Of a stretch of 64,000 nucleotides of DNA, positions 54,293 through 63,311 are shown in pieces. The notes beneath the pieces were generated by a model, which was not told the DNA's origin, did not search any database, and worked only from the letters and a program-made list of their open reading frames with translations. The DNA lies in contig NZ_JAMGSI010000001.1 in the NCBI RefSeq assembly GCF_023516715.1, positions 62,001-126,000 on the forward strand. The letters run 5' to 3'. The position numbers and the translations under genes were made by a program. This DNA is from Akkermansia massiliensis. GTDB taxonomy: Bacteria > Verrucomicrobiota > Verrucomicrobiia > Verrucomicrobiales > Akkermansiaceae. The number at the start of each line of letters is the position of its first letter. The first letter of the stretch is position 1.

Positions 54293-57200
54293 ATGAAAGA
54301 AATTGATAATCAGTTATCCACTCCGGAACAATCCGGAGGAATGCCCAGCCATCCCGTTACATTCGTTTCCAATGATGAACCGTCTCCGATGCCGTGGCCC
54401 AATACGTGGTACCCTGTCACTCCCATAGGGCCGGAGACGGAATACCCGTGCCCGTGTTCCGAGGGCGACTCCGGTACGGGAAGTACGGACAACAACAGCG
54501 TGGACTTCTCCATAGAATTCGGACGCTTTCCCAAGTGGCCGGAATTGAGTGGAGGCCGCCTGATGCTGAACCTGAACATGATGGATGCCGGGTTATGCTG
54601 GGGGACCGCTTTCCAGTACGAGCACATTTCCCAGCGCCGTCTGGAAGTGGCTGAAACCCTCAATGCATCCATCAGCCGCCCGGAAGAACCGGAAGACGTT
54701 TCCCGGGCGGTGGTGAAGACGGAAAAAGGATTTCCGCGTTATTACAGCTTTGCCTCTCCAAATGTTTCCGGGGCAGAGGTTCTTGGCGGTAGCCAGATGT
54801 TCCAGGACAGGATGCGGCGCGTTGTGGTGGATGGCGTTTCCTATCTGGAAGAAGTTCAGGAAAGCGGCATGACCATGCGCTTCCGCCCCAATTCCGCTAT
54901 ATTTGACCATATCGTGACGCCGCGCGGCGTGAAAATCACCTTTGCTGAACTGGCCGCGGAACTTAAGGTAGTCAGGCAGGACGCCTACGACGAACCCGGC
55001 ACTGCGGTGGAAACTTTCAACTCCCTTTCCCTGTTCATGCTGAAGCAGGTGTGGAACAAGACGGACGGCTTGCTGGATCTAAGCAATGTTCAGAGCATTA
55101 GATGGTATGCCCCCGCAGACGTGACGGGGCGGCACAACGATGGCACGTATATCATCCGCAAAGGAGCCGTTCCGATCAAGACATGGAAGCTGTCCTGGTC
55201 GTTCGCGGATACGGAGACGATGGTCGCCAGGGCTGTGGATGAAGAAAATCCGGAAGTGACCCAGATGCTGTTGCAGACATTCCGTATTGAAGAACCGGGA
55301 GGTTTTATCAGTGAATGGCGCGCGGGCCTTTACCCGGACGATCTGACCCTGGTGAAAGGAGAGGGGGATGACGCCATCAGCATCGTCACCAGATGCCTTC
55401 CGGCGCCCGGCCATGAAAACCTGGTTGCCAAGGATATTAACGGACAGGCCATGGTGGCGGGAGGGTACTATACGGACAAGAAGGAAAAATTCAAGTATGT
55501 GTACAGCGGCGTGGCCGGAACCGAGCATGCCGTGCTGTGTTCCGCAGAAAAGGAAGTATACCAGCGCCGTTTGTACGGGGACGTCCTTATCTCCCGCACG
55601 GAAGGATATGGAACCCCGCTGGAAAGAACATGGACGTACGGATACGGCAGCGATCCTTCTTCCCCCAATTATGGCAAACGCATCAGGGAAACGCGCCCGG
55701 ACGGAGCCGTGGTGGAGATGGAGTATGATTCCAACGGGAACGTGATTCAACGGACGGAGCCGTGGTATGGGGATATTTCTATGAGGACTTCCTATTCATA
55801 TGCAGATGAATTGTTCAATGACCGGAGAATTTCTCAGGAGCTTGTAGAACTGGTATCTCCTCAGAGGACCGAATGTCTGGAAAAAACACAGTATGAATAC
55901 AATAAGACAGAACAGGTTTATTCGAAAACCGCCACACGCACCTATCTGGGTTCTACAAATGTGGGTGTTCTGAATTCGGTAACTACGGTTGAGGAATGGT
56001 ACACAGCTCATGACTGCGTGTATGCGCCAGGACGGTTGAAATGCAGATATCAATATGAAAACGTGCAAGATGTGGATAATCCTGATATAGTAAATAATGG
56101 AGAGGCCAGAAATATTTCACGTCGCGAATATTCTACCTGCAGTGATTATGGCGCTGTTTGGAAATGTACAGAGGATGACTATATAGATGTGGCGGATTCA
56201 GAAAAGTCCTCCAGGATAATTCGCTATTATGCAGAGAACGGCGATGAAATTGCTACAGACCATCAAGTTCATTTATATTCGCCGGGATTTGTCTCCATTG
56301 ACTTTCGCCGGATGTCTTATGATCCTTCACATCGTTTGATCCGGACAGATTACGCCAATGGCTTGTATTCCATGATGGAATGGAGTTGTGCGGGACCGTT
56401 GTGGGAAACAGATGTAAGAGGGCTGCAGACGCGTTATACCTATGATGGGGCCAAACGTCTGGTGTGTGTGGAAAGGGATGCTGCCGTGGCTGTGGAAAAT
56501 TGGAATGATGTAGATATGAATGCCGATTGTCCGGATAGTATAACGGAAACGACATACGATGGGATGGGGAGGATTTTGTCAGTGAGCCACTCCATAGGGG
56601 ACAGGAAAACGACGGTTTCTTCCCAATATGATTTACTGGGAAGAGTCACTTCCCGGACGGATAAGATGGGGCGAACCTCCCTTTATTCTTATTCCCAAGA
56701 CGGATTGACAATGACTGAAACAACATCGCCCGGAGCTACGCTGGTGACCAGGAAAGCTCCTTCCGGCCTGGTTGTGGAAGAGTCCGGCACAGGACGGGAG
56801 GCGCGTTATTATGAATATAAGGCGGACTGGTCCGGGATTTGGAAATATATACGCCGTCTTTCCTCATCCGGAGATATGATAGAAAATATTCTGGAAAATG
56901 CAGATGGCAAGATATTGAGAATTTTACATTCTAACGGCGCTGTGATGGTAGACCAGTATAACGCCGAATATAACGGATTCGGGCAAATAGTATGTGAACA
57001 GCAAAAGAATGAATGCCCGTTGTGGTACCATTATAATAACAGAGGAGAACTGACGGGATGGATGAGGAGTTGGAATGACTGGCCTGATAATTCTCCATAC
57101 AGGTATTCAGTGGTTTCCCGTTATACCCGCCTGTCTTTTCCTCCTCCCGGATTGTCTGCTTCAGCGGTAAATGCTGTCTGGCGTATGGACTACGTACAGG

Positions 57201-59887
57201 CTATTTGTGAGGGATTGGATGCTGACTTCGAATATACATATACATTAGTCTCCAGAACGGACAGTGCCCTGCAATCTTTGGAGTCAGTCGTTATGAGGGA
57301 GAGGCTACCGGAATACCGTTCCATTTGGGAAAAAGTTTACAATGAAAACGGTAATATACGTGTTCTAAGGGGACGGAAGGGATGTGACAGGGAAGAGGAA
57401 GAAGTCATCCTGAACGGGGATACCGTACGCCTGATACAAATAGATGGGACAATGACCCAGTACAAGCGTACTTACAGTATGACCGGAGATATGCTTACAA
57501 TCCGCGATGCCCGTGGTAAAGACATGACCATCGTCAACGATGCCACAGGAAGGGAAACAAGCCGAACGGACCAGGACGGAGAGACGACTACTACCTCCTA
57601 TGATGCGGTTACAGGGCTGGCAAATTGTATTGTAACTCCTGATGGCAAGCAGACATGGTTTTCCTATGATTTTCGTGGACGCTTAGTGCAGCAGTATGGA
57701 ACGGCTGTCCAGCCCATCAAATGGGAATATGATGCCATGGACCGTATTGTGGCTCTGCATACCTATCGTGCATCAGGATCTGTTCTGGATGCGATTCCAT
57801 CCTCGGATTCCGATATCACACGCTGGACTTATGACCCTGTGAGTGGACTTGTGGTGAATAAGACTTATGCGGATGGTTCCATGACTTCGTATTACCATGA
57901 TGACTGGGGGCGTCTGGGAACTCGTATCCAGTCCCGCGGAGTGACGACGGAATACCAGTATGATACTGTATCAGGAAAAATAGCTTCTATAACGCATAGT
58001 GATGGAACTCCGTCTGTGTCATTTTCCTATGATAGGATGGATCGGTTATCTTCCGTCCAGGATGCATCCGGAACACGTTCCTTTTACTATTGGGATCTTG
58101 AAGATATTGCCTACGAACAAACTTCTGGCATGGTAGCAAGCCTGCTTGAGTACCAGCGTGATTCTTTGGATCGTTCGTCCGGATATACGTTTTCTCTGAA
58201 TGGAACAATGGTACAGCAGGTCGCTCTGGAATATGATGTCGCAGACCGCCTTTCTGCAATGTCGCTTAATGGTTCATCCTTTACGTATGGATATGATTCG
58301 GCTACGGGCTGGCTCAACAGTTTGACCTATCCGAATGGATTGGTTAGAAACACAGTGTTTCATGCCAATCTTCCTTTGCCGGTGTCCCTGACTTACGTGA
58401 AGGGAACTTCCTCCATTCCTGCGCTCAAGCACGCCTATACGTGGGACAGTATGCGGCGTCCTTCCGTACGGGAAGACTATGTGGGTTCAACTGCTCTTTC
58501 CCGTCGCCACACATATGGCTACAATGCACGAGGGGAATTGACGGAAGACACCATGAACGCGGGAGGAGCCTTCAGCTATGACTATGACAATATCGGCAAC
58601 CGCCAGACGGCGGCAGAACAAGGCATTTCCAGTACCTATCGAAGCAATAGTTTGAACCAGTATGCTACTGTGACACATTCAGGAACAGCCTTCGCACCTG
58701 TGTATGACTCTGACGGTAATCAAACGAGTGTGAACACTTCCACAGGAATATGGTCTGTCCAGTATAATGCGGACAATCGTCCGGTGGTCTTTACACAGGG
58801 AAGCAAAAAGGTGGAATGTGTGTATGACTATCTTGGTCGACGTGTGGAAAAAGTGGAATATGATGGAAATAACTTGACCAGACGTACAAGATTCGCGTAT
58901 ATGGGATATCTAATGGTGGCAAGCATGGACTGCACGCAAAATACCTCCAATCCGCCCTTGCTGGGTACGTGGTTTTGGGATCCCTCTGAATCGGAGTCGA
59001 CACGGGTATTGGCGATGTGCACGCACAATGCGGACAAGAGCGTGGCCACCACCCGTTATGTGGCGCATGACCTGCTCAAAAGCGTAAGCGCTCTGTTTGA
59101 CTCCTCGGGAAACCGTCAGGCGAAGTTTGAATACACGCCCTACGGAGAAACCTTGAGTTCGGAAGGAATTAAGACCGCGTCTATGCCATTCCTTTATTCC
59201 TGCGAGTACCATGACGAAGACTTAGGTTTAATTTACTACAATTACCGCCATTACAATCCACAAGATGGTCGCTGGATATCCAGAGATCCGATTGGAGAAA
59301 AAGGTGGTGTCCATTTATATGGATTTGTAAAAAATAATCCTGTATTAATTAGTGAGTATCTAGGTCTGTCTTTTTCTTCCAGAGAAGAACGGTATGGAGA
59401 TGGTTGCGTTTTAACACAGGACCCTAGTGATATTACAGTGACTGAGGAGTTTGCTGGAACACGGGAAACCGAAAGATATGTACGTAAAGTGTCTGAAGCA
59501 GTAATTGAAAAGCACACTAAACGTCCTAAACTTGTAAAAACCGCAGTTAAAGGATTAGATGCTTTAGGGATGTCTTTCACTACGGCGGCACCCTTTTTGC
59601 TTTCTTTACAGGTGAACGTAAAAGTAGAATTTACATGTAGGTGTAAATGCAAGTGTGAAGGTTGGTTAAAAAATGCGCTGTATGGAGAAGCAATTGCTCC
59701 AATGACAGGTTCATTTACAATTAATAGCAGAACCTTTGGTAACGGGAATCCATATACTGACGGATTGGGATCTATCAACAAGATACCAAAAAAAGAGGAA
59801 ATTGAAGAAAAGAAACAAGAAGAATTCAATAAACTTTTTTCGTCAAAATTAAAAGAATGTGAAGAGAAATGTAAAAAGTTAAGATAA
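54293..59887 (+). CDS. RHS-repeat polymorphic toxin
   Basis: About 1,865 residues from the ATG giving MKEIDNQLSTPEQSGG; an ATG at 54242 lies inside a strong hairpin. No signal peptide is visible. After an N-terminal region of about 430 residues come many RHS/YD repeats of the form 'YDxxGRxxxxT' (for example YDLLGRVTSRTDKMGR, YDYLGRRVEKVEYDG). The core closes with LGLIYYNYRHYNPQDGRWISRDPIGEKGG and LYGFVKNNP. The last 172 residues (from about 59370) are a different, A+T-rich tip with a Cys/Lys motif CRCKCKCEGW and a Lys/Glu-rich helical end. The shell should encapsulate and deliver this tip as a toxin. Its activity is not recognisable. Confidence 0.9.
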   Translation: MKEIDNQLSTPEQSGGMPSHPVTFVSNDEPSPMPWPNTWYPVTPIGPETEYPCPCSEGDSGTGSTDNNSVDFSIEFGRFPKWPELSGGRLMLNLNMMDAGLCWGTAFQYEHISQRRLEVAETLNASISRPEEPEDVSRAVVKTEKGFPRYYSFASPNVSGAEVLGGSQMFQDRMRRVVVDGVSYLEEVQESGMTMRFRPNSAIFDHIVTPRGVKITFAELAAELKVVRQDAYDEPGTAVETFNSLSLFMLKQVWNKTDGLLDLSNVQSIRWYAPADVTGRHNDGTYIIRKGAVPIKTWKLSWSFADTETMVARAVDEENPEVTQMLLQTFRIEEPGGFISEWRAGLYPDDLTLVKGEGDDAISIVTRCLPAPGHENLVAKDINGQAMVAGGYYTDKKEKFKYVYSGVAGTEHAVLCSAEKEVYQRRLYGDVLISRTEGYGTPLERTWTYGYGSDPSSPNYGKRIRETRPDGAVVEMEYDSNGNVIQRTEPWYGDISMRTSYSYADELFNDRRISQELVELVSPQRTECLEKTQYEYNKTEQVYSKTATRTYLGSTNVGVLNSVTTVEEWYTAHDCVYAPGRLKCRYQYENVQDVDNPDIVNNGEARNISRREYSTCSDYGAVWKCTEDDYIDVADSEKSSRIIRYYAENGDEIATDHQVHLYSPGFVSIDFRRMSYDPSHRLIRTDYANGLYSMMEWSCAGPLWETDVRGLQTRYTYDGAKRLVCVERDAAVAVENWNDVDMNADCPDSITETTYDGMGRILSVSHSIGDRKTTVSSQYDLLGRVTSRTDKMGRTSLYSYSQDGLTMTETTSPGATLVTRKAPSGLVVEESGTGREARYYEYKADWSGIWKYIRRLSSSGDMIENILENADGKILRILHSNGAVMVDQYNAEYNGFGQIVCEQQKNECPLWYHYNNRGELTGWMRSWNDWPDNSPYRYSVVSRYTRLSFPPPGLSASAVNAVWRMDYVQAICEGLDADFEYTYTLVSRTDSALQSLESVVMRERLPEYRSIWEKVYNENGNIRVLRGRKGCDREEEEVILNGDTVRLIQIDGTMTQYKRTYSMTGDMLTIRDARGKDMTIVNDATGRETSRTDQDGETTTTSYDAVTGLANCIVTPDGKQTWFSYDFRGRLVQQYGTAVQPIKWEYDAMDRIVALHTYRASGSVLDAIPSSDSDITRWTYDPVSGLVVNKTYADGSMTSYYHDDWGRLGTRIQSRGVTTEYQYDTVSGKIASITHSDGTPSVSFSYDRMDRLSSVQDASGTRSFYYWDLEDIAYEQTSGMVASLLEYQRDSLDRSSGYTFSLNGTMVQQVALEYDVADRLSAMSLNGSSFTYGYDSATGWLNSLTYPNGLVRNTVFHANLPLPVSLTYVKGTSSIPALKHAYTWDSMRRPSVREDYVGSTALSRRHTYGYNARGELTEDTMNAGGAFSYDYDNIGNRQTAAEQGISSTYRSNSLNQYATVTHSGTAFAPVYDSDGNQTSVNTSTGIWSVQYNADNRPVVFTQGSKKVECVYDYLGRRVEKVEYDGNNLTRRTRFAYMGYLMVASMDCTQNTSNPPLLGTWFWDPSESESTRVLAMCTHNADKSVATTRYVAHDLLKSVSALFDSSGNRQAKFEYTPYGETLSSEGIKTASMPFLYSCEYHDEDLGLIYYNYRHYNPQDGRWISRDPIGEKGGVHLYGFVKNNPVLISEYLGLSFSSREERYGDGCVLTQDPSDITVTEEFAGTRETERYVRKVSEAVIEKHTKRPKLVKTAVKGLDALGMSFTTAAPFLLSLQVNVKVEFTCRCKCKCEGWLKNALYGEAIAPMTGSFTINSRTFGNGNPYTDGLGSINKIPKKEEIEEKKQEEFNKLFSSKLKECEEKCKKLR

Positions 59888-59893
59888 ACTAGC

Positions 59894-60442
59894 ATGAAAT
59901 GTAATATAAGTAAATATTTTTTATGGAGTGCAACAGGGGTGCTTTTCGTTGCAAATATTGTTTGGAGTATAATTTTTCTTTCAACCCAGAATTCTGTATG
60001 TGATCCGGAACAGGATGATATACAAATGTGTCAGGAACAAATAGACCGACTTTCCTATATTATTTCATTATCTGCTGAAATGGCAGTATTGAGGAAAGAA
60101 AAGGGTGATATGAAGGAGCTTGAAATTCTCTTACGGCAAATTGTAGATCAGATAACTGCTAATGTCATAGCAAATTCCATCTATGAATTTGATGGAAAAG
60201 GCTTAGTGAAATTTGACTTAATGAATAAAATATTTAAAGGATTAGTAGATGCCGGCTTGATTGATCCGGAAATATTGCAAAGTCCATTAGGCATTTATGA
60301 AGATGCAAAAAATCATAAAATAATACATAACTTGTATTCTTTCAATGGTAATACTGTTAAAAAAACTATGACGGTGGATGAATGTAAAAATTTTCAGAAA
60401 TGGTTTTATGATAAAATAGTGAATCAAGTTGAGAAGGATTAG
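59894..60442 (+). CDS. Candidate immunity protein for the RHS tip
   Basis: A 182-residue protein starting 6 bp after the RHS stop. A membrane helix (residues 8-31, FLWSATGVLFVANIVWSIIFLS) anchors a soluble, mostly helical domain with acidic patches. The composition is strongly A+T-rich, like the toxin tip and unlike the RHS shell, which fits joint transfer of the pair. Location and size match immunity genes of polymorphic toxins. If the membrane anchor is real, the tip may act in or near the membrane or periplasm. No family was recognised. Confidence 0.65.
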   Translation: MKCNISKYFLWSATGVLFVANIVWSIIFLSTQNSVCDPEQDDIQMCQEQIDRLSYIISLSAEMAVLRKEKGDMKELEILLRQIVDQITANVIANSIYEFDGKGLVKFDLMNKIFKGLVDAGLIDPEILQSPLGIYEDAKNHKIIHNLYSFNGNTVKKTMTVDECKNFQKWFYDKIVNQVEKD

Positions 60443-60471
60443 TTTTAGTTTTTATTGACTTTACATCATTT

Positions 60472-60513
60472 AATGAGGTTGTTTTATCAAATTAAAGCAA
60501 CCTCATTTTTTTT
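60472..60513 (+). terminator. Rho-independent terminator of the RHS-immunity unit
   Basis: AATGAGGTTG (60472-60481) pairs with CAACCTCATT (60498-60507), with eight T at 60506-60513. It lies 30 bp after the immunity stop. Confidence 0.9.
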
Positions 60514-60554
60514 AATATCTAAGAGTAACACTGAATGTAGAAATGATCCAAGCT

Positions 60555-60626
60555 ATGGCAATGCAATTTCGCTATTCCTGTGAATGCTATAACGAGAATT
60601 TGGGCTTAATATACTACATTAACTAA
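60555..60626 (+). pseudogene. Fragment of an RHS core end
   Basis: This short frame reads MAMQFRYSCECYNENLGLIYYIN and stops. It matches the end of the intact RHS core (MPFLYSCEYHDEDLGLIYYNY). It is a broken, displaced copy and marks where an older toxin tip joined. Confidence 0.75.
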
Positions 60627-61025
60627 TATATTGATTCTACTGTGTTATTTGATTACTGGCACTCATTTCAGTTCATCTATAGGTTTTGATGTTTTTAGTT
60701 ATCCGTAATATCAGTATCTCAGCAGATAGTACAGATGTGCTAGACAGCAATAAAAAGGAGCGATGGGACAAGACGTACAAATATACTTAGGTAGATCATT
60801 TGGGATTTAAATGCTAACGCAGATGGGATCCCTCAAGAGAGACAAATAGACTAAAGTAGCTACACGCTAGGGAAATTGGAAAATATAAATCCTTCTAAAT
60901 TTGTAGAAAATTCCTCTTCTTCTTGAAGTAAGTTTCTCGTATTTAAGAGAATAACTGGTTATCGGCCGGATGAATCGACAATACAAAATATGAAATTCGA
61001 AGGTTGATTTTCAGAAAAGAAATAA
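60627..61025. other. Degraded A+T-rich sequence
   Basis: No open frame of useful length on either strand. It probably holds the rest of a decayed RHS tip; beyond position and composition nothing shows this. Confidence 0.4.
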
Positions 61026-61184
61026 CGGTCAATATGCCGGGAAAATTATGCAAGGTCAGATTCAACGGAGCAATATATTGATGCAGTCGTAGATGCCGTT
61101 CTTAATATGTATAAGGATAAAAGTAAAATTACTGTTGATAAAAGAGATTGCGATATCATATCTTTATCTAAGTTTTTAATATAA
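61026..61184 (+). pseudogene. Remnant of a small gene, perhaps an old immunity gene
   Basis: The frame encodes ENYARSDSTEQYIDAVVDAV followed by a short Lys/Asp-rich end and a stop, but it has no usable start codon and a TAA just upstream. A clear terminator lies 14 bp beyond, so it is likely the 3' end of a once functional gene behind the broken RHS tip. Confidence 0.4.
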
Positions 61185-61197
61185 AGTAAATTATACG

Positions 61198-61224
61198 CCG
61201 AGGTACATATGTGCCTCGGTTTTT
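61198..61224 (+). terminator. Rho-independent terminator
   Basis: CCGAGGTACA and TGTGCCTCGG form a 10-bp stem (one G-U pair) at 61198-61219, then five T. It closes the decayed unit upstream. Confidence 0.85.
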
Positions 61225-61464
61225 GTTCATAGGGAGCTCAGTTGATGGGAACGAGCATGGATTGCCTGTCCTACACCTCCAATTCATTTTTATTTGGCAG
61301 ACAGCTTTGGAGCTTTCTGAACTGGGGGTAAAGCGGGGTTTGGGGTGCAAGGTACAACGCGAACAGGGAAGAAAAGGCAAGTGGTGCCTAATGTTATTCC
61401 AGGGGCTACGGGTTATTGGCCATTGTGTCAGGATAGACTATCAATGCTATTGGAAGAGAGGGAG

Positions 61465-61738
61465 ATGAGTATCGATTCCCTTTTTAAATGGTGCTGCCTT
61501 TTGAGGAGAGCTGTTTTTGTCCTATTGCCTGTGGTCTTGTGCATGGGATGGTATATATGGACTTCATGGAAGGATTGGTTTCGCTGGCATGGGTCCGATA
61601 TTTGAAGCGTTTCTTCCGGGGAGCGAATCGTGTGTGAAGATTGAGGACTATTCACGGAAAGCCTGTTTGGTTCTTGAAAAGCGAAGAGGCTTTCGCTGTC
61701 TGTTTTTAAAATGGTTTGAGGTTCTTTCTGCTTGTTAG
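61465..61738 (+). pseudogene. Possible frameshifted small membrane protein
   Basis: The first frame, from an ATG preceded by GGAAGAGAGGGAG, gives MSIDSLFKWCCLLRRAVFVL and a hydrophobic helix up to WFRWHGSDI, then a stop at 61605. The next frame continues with FEAFLPGSESCVKIEDYSRK to 61738. The two parts could be one protein of about 90 residues broken by a frameshift. No family was recognised, so this is tentative. Confidence 0.3.
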
Positions 61739-62085
61739 GAAAGAATGTTTTTTTACTTTGGGTGAAAGTGGCCGCGAATAGAAAAAGCAGCTTGACCTGC
61801 CTTCTCCGATTGACTATAGGGAGGGGCCAAGTGGAAGCTCCCTTAGAAAGCTCTCTTGAGACTGTCTATAAAGGATTGCCGGTTTTTTAAATGCCGGGAG
61901 GGGAGGAAAGGTCTGCTGCGCAGGATTCTTCATGAACGCCAGAAGCGTTCCAGATATGGAATATTTTGCTTTTTTTCTTTATTGCATAGTTTTCTAATAT
62001 TGCTTTTTTTGATGAAGTTGCGCTGTTTTCTAACATTTTTATTCTAGGCCCGTTTGATTTTATATATATAGTTTTTGGATATTGT
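61739..62085. other. Non-coding A+T-rich spacer
   Basis: Short frames only. T-rich stretches and small hairpins are present, but no structure strong enough to name. Confidence 0.45.
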
Positions 62086-62649
62086 ATGAATATTTGCATG
62101 TCCATCTATAGATCAATCGAATTGCGGAAGAATACATCCGGAAGTTATAAGGTCAGACTAACCATTGACCGGGGGAGCAAGTTCTGCGGCGCCAGGAAGT
62201 CGCTCGGTCTTGGCACCCATCAGGAGGATTGTGCGTTAAGGCGCGCCTACCTGATGCGGTGCTTATTGTTCCATATGGGATGGTTTCCCGGTGGAAAGAT
62301 TGCCGTCAGGAATTCCGCCGAATGCGGTATTAAGGAGGTTGTGTGGGACAGCATGGACTGCATCGGAGATTCCGGAATGTTCAGGCTCACCGGAAGGGGC
62401 TGCCGCGTCGCCACGGATGAAACGATGGTCATCTGGTTTCAAACGAATGGAGATGAGGCAGTGCAGTGTCTTCGTTTGCTTATTTCCGGATGGAGAATAG
62501 ATGACCGGGCGGGTGACCTGAGGGTTTTGATTCAGGGATTACAGCATTGCGCCTCGGAACAGCGCCAGCATCCCTGCCGGATTTTGAATATTGAAATCGG
62601 GTCTGGTTCCATGATGGCAGCGCGGGACGAGTGTGTATTGAAGGGCTAG
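62086..62649 (+). CDS. Protein of unknown function with an integrase-arm-like N-terminus
   Basis: A 187-residue protein; the ATG at 62098 is an alternative start. Residues 10-55 (IELRKNTSGSYKVRLTIDRG, then ARKSLGLGTHQEDCALRRAYL) resemble the three-stranded 'arm' DNA-binding domain at the start of some tyrosine recombinases. No recombinase catalytic core follows. The rest has several cysteines and an acidic middle, and is unrecognised. It lies alone between the RHS debris and sufE. The resemblance is by pattern only. Confidence 0.5.
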   Translation: MNICMSIYRSIELRKNTSGSYKVRLTIDRGSKFCGARKSLGLGTHQEDCALRRAYLMRCLLFHMGWFPGGKIAVRNSAECGIKEVVWDSMDCIGDSGMFRLTGRGCRVATDETMVIWFQTNGDEAVQCLRLLISGWRIDDRAGDLRVLIQGLQHCASEQRQHPCRILNIEIGSGSMMAARDECVLKG

Positions 62650-62736
62650 GGAGCCGGACCGTTCCGGTTAAGTCAATTTTCAAGAGGGTTTTCTGAACGG
62701 TCGGAATTGCTTTTAATATATAACGAATAAGAACAT

Positions 62737-63303
62737 ATGGATTGTTTTGAAGAACGGCGGCAGGTTCTACTGCAGGAGCTGGCCGCCCTGTCCGGGGAGG
62801 GGGCTCTGTACGGTTTTTTAATGCGCCAGGGGGAACAGTTGCCGCCCTTTGCGGAGGAATGGAAAACGGAAGCCTGCCTCCTGCGGGGATGCCAGTACCG
62901 GGTATGGCTGCGGCTGGAGCTTGCAGGCGGTCTGGTGCGGATTGATGCCGATAGCGATTCCCTCATCAGCCGAGGTTTGATGGCTCTGTGGGTGCGTCTG
63001 TTTTCCGGACTGAGGCCGGGAGAAGTGCTGGCCGCAGAGACGGATTTCCTTCATCAGGGTGTTCTTGGCGGCTGGCTGATTCCTTCCCGGGCGAATGCCC
63101 TGGGCAATATGGCCTCCAGAATCAAGTTGGGCGTGCTGCGGTTGAAGCAGGAGGCGCGGAAGGAGGCCGCAGTGTCTGGCTCTCCTTCTTCCCTGCCGGA
63201 GCTTTCCTTGGAGCCTGTTGAACAAGGCCCGTTGCGGCAGATGGAGATGTCCGGCAGTTCCTGTCATGATGATCGCAAACAGGAAAAAGAGTTCCAGCGA
63301 TAG
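62737..63303 (+). CDS. sufE: SufE-family sulfur acceptor
   Basis: A 188-residue protein. The SufE core (residues 5-140) has the acceptor Cys52 in LLRGCQYRVWL, then the conserved hydrophobic helix region with DSDSLISRGLMALWVRLFSGL. It accepts persulfide from the cysteine desulfurase SufS and passes it to the Fe-S assembly scaffold. No other suf gene is near. The C-terminal 40 residues are an extra, low-complexity tail. The glycosyltransferase-like gene begins 8 bp after its stop, so the two may be co-transcribed. Confidence 0.88.
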   Translation: MDCFEERRQVLLQELAALSGEGALYGFLMRQGEQLPPFAEEWKTEACLLRGCQYRVWLRLELAGGLVRIDADSDSLISRGLMALWVRLFSGLRPGEVLAAETDFLHQGVLGGWLIPSRANALGNMASRIKLGVLRLKQEARKEAAVSGSPSSLPELSLEPVEQGPLRQMEMSGSSCHDDRKQEKEFQR

Positions 63304-63311
63304 AGTTATTG

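Noticed and set aside
61211-61468. Plus-strand 85-codon frame after the terminator
   Set aside because: It begins inside the terminator's T run and has no domain or supported start.
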